64,000 nt of DNA from Homalodisca vitripennis (taxonomy: Eukaryota; Arthropoda; Insecta; Hemiptera; Cicadellidae): the NCBI RefSeq assembly GCF_021130785.1, contig NC_060213.1, positions 131,330,001 to 131,394,000 on the forward strand, written 5' to 3'. The position numbers were made by a program, and so were the translations under genes. Under the pieces are notes generated by a model. It did not search any database and had not been told where the DNA came from. It worked only from the letters and a program-made list of their open reading frames with translations. Numbering within the stretch: position 1 is the stretch's first letter; each line of letters opens with the position of its first letter. Positions 56,567-64,000 of this stretch are shown here, piece after piece.

Positions 56567-57101
56567 ATTGAAAGAAGAACTGATAAAATCAAATTAGTTC
56601 GTCTATGGTTAAAGACATCAACAAAATAATCGCTAGGACCAGAGATATTCCTCCACTTCTGTGTCAGTAATAATATACCTTAATTACTTTTATTTTTTGT
56701 ACCATACGATTTCTTAGGAATGCTCGCCTTTGTTGCGTCTGACACTCCCATCGTACGGTTATTGTTTCGCCGGTAATTGTGATACCCTTTAGGCCGGTAA
56801 TTTCACGTCTTTGTCCTCATGTACGTGGGTGGCTCTGGACCCCGGCCCTTAGCCCTGCAGGCGGGCATTAGCATTTACACAGCGATGTTCTGGCTCATGT
56901 GAAAATCTTTGAGAACTTAGCCGAAGGGAGATCCCAAAGATTAGTAAATTTCAAGGAGGATTTGAAAATGATGCGGGTACAAAGTAAGCTCAATAATATC
57001 CATAAATTTTTATTTCTCAAATATGTATAGTCTATTTTATTTAAATATTATACGGTAAAAAGTGTTGCTAAAGCGAATTGAATAATATTTTTTATTAAGA
57101 A
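56567..57101. other. Spacer, no gene seen
   Basis: Nothing recognisable. Confidence 0.4.
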
Positions 57102-57130
57102 GAGGCCGATTCCCTTTTAAGCCTTATCCG
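57102..57130 (-). mobile_element. tRNA-derived SINE, 3' fragment
   Basis: AGAGGCCGATTCCCTTTTAA followed by GCCTTATCCGTCC matches the first part of the inverted SINE at 24768. The rest of the SINE is replaced by the minisatellite that follows. Confidence 0.5.
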
Positions 57131-57345
57131 TCCTCCTTCTTTACCTCCAATACTCTTTGTACTCTAATACTCCCCCTTGTCCTCCAGTCCTTCTTATCCT
57201 CCAATAATCCTTGTCCTCCAATACTCCTTTTGTCCTTCAATACTCATTTTGTACTCCAATACTCTTTGTCCTTCAATACTCATTTCGTACTCCAATACTC
57301 TTTGTCCTACAATACTCCTTATCCTCCCATCCTCCTACAATTTCA
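57130..57345. repeat. CTCCAATACTC(C/T)TTGTC minisatellite
   Basis: Irregular units of 15-19 bp, with CTCCAATACT or CTTCAATACT followed by CCTTTTGTC, CTTTGTC or CATTTTGTA. The plus strand is pyrimidine-rich. It starts within the SINE body, at GTCCTCCTTC, and may have grown from it. Forward frames at 57177-57430 are by-products. Confidence 0.85.
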
Positions 57346-58124
57346 ACCTCGGACTAAACCACCGGTCCCGGCAAAGCTTACAGAAGTGACATTGAGAAAA
57401 TCTCCTGTACAGACCATAGAAGGAATATAATAAAGATATATAATGTTTAACGTTGTTTCCTAGGACCCCAAAACGGTCTAACATCAATCAGGTAGTACGA
57501 CAGATAAAAGTTCGTACATCAGAGTTCAGTATTACAGTATTTCCGGAACTCTGCACCAGACTGTCCCTCAAGTGATGTCGATTATATCACGCTTCCGCTA
57601 TTTAATTACGAAACGGAGACAAACAGCACAGCAGTCCGGGGCAGAGAACAAACGTTTATAATGCTGGATACGGACAGAGTTTGAATCTAAATTTAATTAA
57701 TCCCCAGTCGCACATCAGGCAGGCTCGCCATCGCAATCTGGAAACTCTTCCGCGCAACCATTACACTGCTGGCTGGTGCCACAGCTACAACTGTCTGTAG
57801 TAACCATTCAACTTTCAGAATGGCTTTATAGCAGGTATAGCAGAGTTAATAAAAAATCCATAGCGGCCCATTCGGTATATTTCGTCGGCTTTTTTCACCT
57901 TGAAAAGCCGCAGTTTTATCTTTTAATAGAAAATTGCCGAATTTAATTACTAGATCTGTCATTGACATAAAAACAGGAGCTCATCACTTCAAAATAATTA
58001 TATCTAAATATTTAAATTCAAATATTGAGTTTGTGACAAAAAATATAACATAATAAATTATCTGATTATACAATGAAAATACTTTTACATCTGGATTACC
58101 GGGCAGTTGCTCGGTAAACCAGAC
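57346..58124. other. Spacer, no gene seen
   Basis: No feature is supportable. Confidence 0.4.
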
Positions 58125-58127
58125 GTG

Positions 58128-58530
58128 CACTCCAGATTCCAGGAGTGAAGTCTGTGACAGTATCAGATTTCAGATGCTGAAACGAAGTCTAAAGTCCAGG
58201 AGTGAAGTCTGTGAGTGTAGGATTTAAGACACTGAAACGAACTCCAGATTCCATGAATGAAGTCTGTGACAGTGTCGGATTTCAAACGCTGAAACGAACT
58301 CCAGATTCCAGGAGTGAAGTCTGTGACAGTGTCGGATTTCAAACGCTGAAACGAACTCCAGATTCCAGGAGTGAAGTCTGTGACAGTATCAGATTTCAGA
58401 TGCTGAAACGAAGTCTAAAGTCCAGGAGTGAAGTCTGTGAGTGTAGGATTTAAGACACTGAAACGAACTCCAGATTCCATGAATGAAGTCTGTGACAGTG
58501 TAGAATTTCAGACGCTGAAAAGTGAAATGG
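58128..58530. repeat. 57-bp minisatellite, 7 units, with 4-unit higher-order repeat
   Basis: Units contain CTCCAGATTCCAGGAGTGA, AGTCTGTGACAGTGTCGGAT and TTCAAACGCTGAAACGAA. Two variant units occur next to each other twice: one with TATCAGATTTCAGATG and AGTCTAAAGTCC, the other with GTGAGTGTAGGATTTAAGAC. They are about 228 bp apart (58150/58380), so the array has a four-unit higher-order period. A single related unit lies inverted at 27380-27445. Confidence 0.92.
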
Positions 58531-58884
58531 GGCTACACTTACATGTCGCATTTGATAAACCCTTCCTACGATAGCCATGTCATGTGTAAGTAAATGTGGT
58601 TCTTTAAAAAAAATATCGGGATTTCTAAATAGTTTATTTTTGCTCTACATAGTGACATCACTTACAGAAACGTTGTATATGTGTCACCACAACATGAAAT
58701 TGAACAGTTCATATAGCGAAATTCCCGAGATATATTTATCTACAATTCAAAGAATCGGACGGCATACCGAATTTTGTAATCAAATGGATAACGCTTACGT
58801 TCAAGCATATTAACTACAATCTGCTAGGTTTGGTTGTAATCAGTTATGAATTACGAATACAGTGGTTGCATTGCTGCCACATTG
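58531..58884. other. Spacer, no gene seen
   Basis: The forward frame at 58577-58813 (78 codons) begins with a hydrophobic stretch, but I recognise no family. Probably chance. Confidence 0.35.
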
Positions 58885-59290
58885 CTCCGCCATACATATG
58901 TCCGAAATATGTAGGTTACGCACCTGTATGAACGTCTGATTCGTGTCAATTATTTTCCGACGCCAATGTTGAGTTTACCTTTTATTCCGATCAAGAAAAT
59001 ACATATACATATACAGCTCTGAGAAGCCTAATTTCGTCAAAAAATAACTTAGCCGCTTTTATAAGAGTTCTTAAAAATATAGTAAAAGTTAGACTATATT
59101 GTATCTTATATCTGCACTGCTAGCAGTTACCCGCCCTTTTGCAGTAATGTTGTAGGCGTTCAAGTTTATGACCACTGCTGGTTCGAGTGAATTATATTCC
59201 CGACGCCAATGTTGAGTTTGCCTTGTTGCCTCGATAAAAAAATACGTCAAACATTTTATAATTATGGCCATTGTAATTCACTTCGTTTTG
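58885..59290 (-). mobile_element. Helitron-like fragments, reverse strand
   Basis: The block CGACGCCAATGTTGAGTTTG, then CCTTGTTGCCTCGAT (59201-59235), and the end CTAGCAGTTACCCGCCC (59120-59136) are the inverted 3' end seen at 24391. A second block with CGACGCCAATGTTGAGTTTA at about 58960 shows that the same subterminal unit is present twice. No coding capacity. Confidence 0.5.
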
Positions 59291-60333
59291 ATTTTGTTTT
59301 GTTTCCCTGTCAAGTTATGCGGGGACAAAGATGCAATAAGTGACTGGATCTCAAGGTGACTTGTTTTAATATACTTGTTTTTATTGTAATAATTGTTTTA
59401 TATACACGAGATTCAGATTGACTAAGAAATTTAAACAAAAAATACTATGGAACACAAAAGTTCATATTTTTATATAGAAGAGATACAGAAATTTATACAA
59501 AGAAGCTTACGACCAAAGTTTTGACTTTTTTTGGTAACATTAAACAAACTAGTGCATGAATACATGCATGACTCTTGAGTAAGCCGATGATAAATCGACT
59601 CTAGACTTTGATCCGAGCTAGAGATTATTTTTACTGTTACTTGGCAAGTTTAAACAAGATCGTCAAAACCCAGACTGATATCGCTTAGAAATAATCCTCC
59701 AAGTTTCAAAGTTACGAACCGTAATACAGTACGGAATAACAAAGAACGTAAAAATACTACTCGCAAATTTGTAGCCCGCCATGACATGCTAAGTGATTAC
59801 TTGCGGAATGGGCAAAGTTAGATTGCAGGAATACTATAAGATTGATGGTCTTGTAATAGAGCTACTTGGTTGCCTTACTACTAGGAAGGTTTAAGGAATA
59901 GTCTATTGGAATAGGGTTTCTTGTAATTTTAACACTGATTAACGCATTGACCATTTTACGCAGAAGGCGTCGTAATCACGTTAGGGTTCAGAAGGGATGA
60001 AATTAGGCATTGGAAGGTAAATTAAATCAGCCTCCTCATTAGTAAAAAAGACTGTAGCGTAAAGGTCACGAGTTCGATTTTTGTGAAGAAACAACGATTT
60101 TTAAGTGGATTAAAACAGTTTTCCCAATATCGTTTACATAATTGAATATACTATTTGCAATAAACGAACCAATCCCTCTCGAAAAGTACTGTCCATATTT
60201 CGACATTTACAATTCCTAAACTGACTGACAATGAAGCCTTTAACGAACGCTGATCACATGTCACACTCAATCGCTACTCTACTCGTTTCCGCGATATTAG
60301 ATCAATGAAGTGGTGTACGTTATGGAAGCCAAC
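59291..60333. other. AT-rich spacer, no gene seen
   Basis: About 1 kb with no recognisable gene or repeat. GAGTTCGATT near 60070 looks like a box B but has no box A or cloverleaf around it. Confidence 0.45.
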
Positions 60334-63300
60334 CGCATAATCGGTGCATACTCAAGTACTACTCCGTGATAACACTTACACCACGGTTTTATGAACGCAG
60401 TCAACTTTCTTTGAGCGGACTATACCTACTGAGATAAACTCCCAGCATAATCGGTGCATACTCAAGTGCTACTCCGTGATAACACTTACACCACGGTTTT
60501 ATGAACGCAGTTAACTTTCTTTGAGCGGACTATACCTACTGAGATAAACTCCCAGCATAATCGGTGCATACTCAAGTGCTACTCCGTGATAACACTTACA
60601 CCACGGTTTTATGAACGCAGTCAACTTTCTTTGACCGGACTATACCTACTGAGATAAACTCCCAGCATAATCGGTGCATACTCAAGTGCTACTCCGTGAT
60701 AACACTTACACCACGGTTTTATGAACGCAGTCAACTTTCTTTGAGCGGACTATACCTACTGAGATAAACTCCCAGCATAATCGGTGCATACTCAAGTGCT
60801 ACTCCGTGATAACACTTACACCAAGGTTTTATGAACGCAGTCAACTTTCTTTGAGCGGACTATACCTACTGAGATAAACTCCCAGCATAATCGGTGCATA
60901 CTCAAGTGCTACTCCGTAATAACACTTACACCACGGTTTTATGAACGCAGTCAACTTTCTTTGAGCGGACTATACCTACTGAGATAAACTCCCAGCATAA
61001 TCGGTGCATACTCAAGTGCTACTCCGTGATAACACTTACACCACGGTTTTATGAACGCAGTCAACTTTCTTTGAGCGGACTATACCTACTGAGATAAACT
61101 CCCAGCATAATCGGTGCATACTCAAGTACTACTCTGTGATAACACTTACACCACGGTTTTATGAACGCAGTCAACTTTCTTTGAACAGACTATACCTACT
61201 GAAATAAACTCCCAGCATAATCGGTGCATACTCAAGTGCTACTCCGTGATAACACTTACACCACGGTTTTATGAACACAGTCAACTTTCTTTGAGCGGAC
61301 TATACCGACTGAGATAAACTCCCAGCATAATCGGTGCATACTCAAGTACTACTCTGTGATAACACTTACATCACGGTTTTATGAACGCAGTCAACTTTCT
61401 TTGAACAGACTATACCTACCGAGATAAACTCCCAGCATAATCGGTGCATACTCAAGTGCTACTCCGTGATAACACTTACACCACGGTTTTATGAACACAG
61501 TCAACTTTCTTTGAGCGGACTATACCGACTGAGATAAACTCCCAGCATAATCGGTGCATACTCAAGTACTACTCTGTGATAACACTTACACCACGGTTTT
61601 ATGAACGCAGTGAACTTTCTTTGAGCGGACTATACCGACTGAGATAAACTCCCAGCATAATCGGTGCATACTCAAGTACTACTCTGTGATAACACTTACA
61701 CCACGGTTTTATGATCACAGTCAACTTTCTTTGAGCGGACTATACCGACTGAGATAAACTCCCAGCATAATCGGTGCATACTCAAGTGCTACTCCGTGAT
61801 AACACTTACACCACGGTTTTATGAACGCAGTCAACTTTCTTTGAGCGGACTATACCGACTGAGATAAACTCCCAGCATAATCGGTGCATACTCAAGTACT
61901 ACTCTGTGATAACACTTACACCACGGTTTTATGAACGCAGTCAACTTTCTTTGAACAGACTATACCTACTGAGATAAACTCCCAGCATAATCGGTGCATA
62001 CTCAAGTGCTACTCCGTGATAACACTTACACCACGGTTTTATGAACACAGTCAACTTTCTTTGAGCGGACTATACCGACTGAGATAAACTCCCAGCATAA
62101 TCGGTGCATACTCAAGTGCTACTCCGTGATAACACTTAACACCACGGTTTTTATGAACGCAGTTAACTTTCTTGAGCGGACTATAGCTACCGAGATAAAC
62201 TCCCAGCATAATCGGTGCATACTCAAGTACTACTCTGTGATAACACTTACATCACGGTTTTATGAACGCGTCAACTTTCTTTGAACAGACTATACCGACT
62301 GAGATAAACTCGCAGCATAATCGGTGCATACTCAAGTACTACTCTGTGATAACACTTACATCACGGTTTTATGAACGCAGTCAACTTTCTTTGAGCGGAC
62401 TATACCGACTGAGATAAAACTCCCAGCATAATCGGTGCATACTCAAGTGCTACTCCGTGATAACACTTACACCACGGTTTTTATGAACGCAGTCAACTTT
62501 CTTTGAGCGGACTATACCTACTGAGATAAACTCCCAGCATAATCGGTGCATACTCAAGTGCTACTCCGTGATAACACTTACACCACGGTTTTATGAACGC
62601 AGTCAACTTTCTTTGACCGGACTATACCTACTGAGATAAACTCCCAGCATAATCGGTGCATACTCAAGTGCTACTCCGTGATAACACTTACACCACGGTT
62701 TTATGAACGCAGTCAACTTTCTTTGAGCGGACTATACCTACTGAGATAAACTCCCAGCATAATCGGTGCATACTCAAGTGCTACTCCGTGATAACACTTA
62801 CACCAAGGTTTTATGAACGCAGTCAACTTTCTTTGAGCGGACTATACCTACTGAGATAAACTCACAGCATAATCGGTGCATACTCAAGTGCTACTCCGTA
62901 ATAACACTTACACCACGGTTTTTATGAACGCAGTCAACTTTCTTTGAGCGGACTATACCTACTGAGATAAACTCCCAGCATAATCGGTTGCATACTCAAG
63001 TGCTACTCCGTGATAACACTTACACCACGGTTTTAATGAACGCAGTCAACTTTCTTTGAGCGGACTATACCTACTGAGATAAACTCCCAGCATAATCGGT
63101 GCATACTCAAGTACTACTCTGTGATAACACTTACACCACGGTTTTATGAACGCAGTCAACTTTCTTTGAACAGACTATACCTACTGAAATAAACTCCCAG
63201 CATAATCGGTGCATACTCAAGTGCTACTCCGTGATAACACTTACACCACGGTTTTATGAACACCGTCAACTTTCTTTGAGCGGACTATACCGACTGAGAT

Positions 63301-64000
63301 AAACTCCCAGCATAATCGGTGCATACTCAAGTACTACTCTGTGATAACACTTACATCACGGTTTTATGAACGCAGTCAACTTTCTTTGAACAGACTATAC
63401 CTACCGAGATAAACTCCCAGCATAATCGGTGCATACTCAAGTGCTACTCCGTGATAACACTTACACCACAGTTTTATGAACACAGTCAACTTTCTTTGAG
63501 CGGACTATACCGACTGAGATAAACTCCCAGCATAATCGGTGCATACTCAAGTACTACTCTGTGATAACACTTACACCACGGTTTTATGAACGCAGTGAAC
63601 TTTCTTTGAGCGGACTATATCGACTGAGATAAACTCCCAGCATAATCGGTGCATACTCAAGTACTACTCTGTCATAACACTTACACCACGGTTTTATGAT
63701 CACAGTCAACTTTCTTTGAGCGGACTATACCGACTGAGATAAACTCCCAGCATAATCGGTGCATACTCAAGTGCTACTCCGTGATAACACTTACACCACG
63801 GTTTTATGAACGCAGTCATTTTTCTTTGAGCGGACTATACCGACTGAGATAAACTCCCAGCATAATCGGTGCATACTCAAGTAACTACTCTGTGATAACA
63901 CTTACACCACGGTTTTTATGAACGCAGTCAACTTTCTTTGAACAGACTATACCCTACTGAGATAAACTCCCAGCATAATCGGTGCATACTCAAGTGCTAC
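60334..64000. repeat. Satellite C: 110-bp units, about 33, running off the window
   Basis: The unit has CAGCATAATCGGTGCATACT, GTGATAACACTTACACCACG and TATGAACGCAGTCAACTTTC. CCCAGCATAA recurs at 60441 and 60551 and every 110 bp after that. Two monomer types mix: GTGCTACTCCGTG with GAGCGGACTATACC, and GTACTACTCTGTG with GAACAGACTATACC. Private variants recur about 1,982-1,985 bp apart: TTGACCGG 60631/62613, CCAAGG 60821/62803, CCGTAAT 60914/62896, ATGATCACAG 61711/63696. This shows an 18-monomer higher-order repeat. Confidence 0.96.

Noticed and set aside
60060..60085. Possible tRNA box B (GAGTTCGATT)
   Set aside because: No box A at the right distance and no cloverleaf.

Overview
This window looks like non-genic, strongly AT-rich nuclear DNA from an animal, most likely an insect. 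The evidence is the absence of any intact host gene, the dominance of tandem satellites and decayed transposable elements, Helitron-like ends of the type common in arthropods, Penelope-like retroelement remnants, LINE 3' ends and two kinds of SINE. A hemipteran is my guess from the style of the repeats; nothing here proves it. I found no convincing host protein-coding gene. The only RNA-gene candidate is a tRNA-like Pol III unit at 7076-7144, and its fold is not fully canonical.

Layout: 0.99-4.49 kb is satellite A (about 23 units of 150-156 bp). From 5 to 22 kb, short minisatellites (57, ~22, ~82, 42, 54, 29 and 29 bp) alternate with AT-rich spacers, a tRNA-like gene, a LINE reverse-transcriptase fragment (11.8-12.0 kb), a tRNA-type SINE beside a 5S-rRNA-like SINE (13.0-13.4 kb), a 440-bp fold-back element (16.5-16.95 kb) and a LINE 3' end (20.7-21.5 kb). 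From 23 to 33 kb there is a Helitron-like element with a duplicated 3' end, a SINE, two fold-back elements and long empty stretches. From 33.75 to 38.67 kb is satellite B (124-bp units), split by a 1,623-bp DNA transposon with about 30-bp inverted ends and a TTATAA target duplication. From 43.8 to 45.3 kb lie two different Penelope-like element remnants. One keeps most of a GIY-YIG endonuclease. The other joins the end of the reverse transcriptase to the extreme C-terminus between inverted terminal repeats. From 46 to 59 kb are a GGGTGTCCCA-ended element, Helitron-like pieces, a 1.5-kb segmental duplication, GC-rich islets and two more minisatellites. From 60.33 kb to the window end is satellite C (110-bp units) with a higher-order repeat of about 1.98 kb.

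The most interesting signal is a recurrent short motif: CTGANGA, one base, a hairpin, then GAAAC or a decayed form. It occurs in the Penelope 3' regions and inverted terminal repeats, in both arms of three fold-back elements, and at several solo sites. It resembles the core of hammerhead ribozymes known from Penelope-like elements, with caveats given below. No genes here work together as a pathway; the window is best read as a record of satellite amplification and transposon decay.
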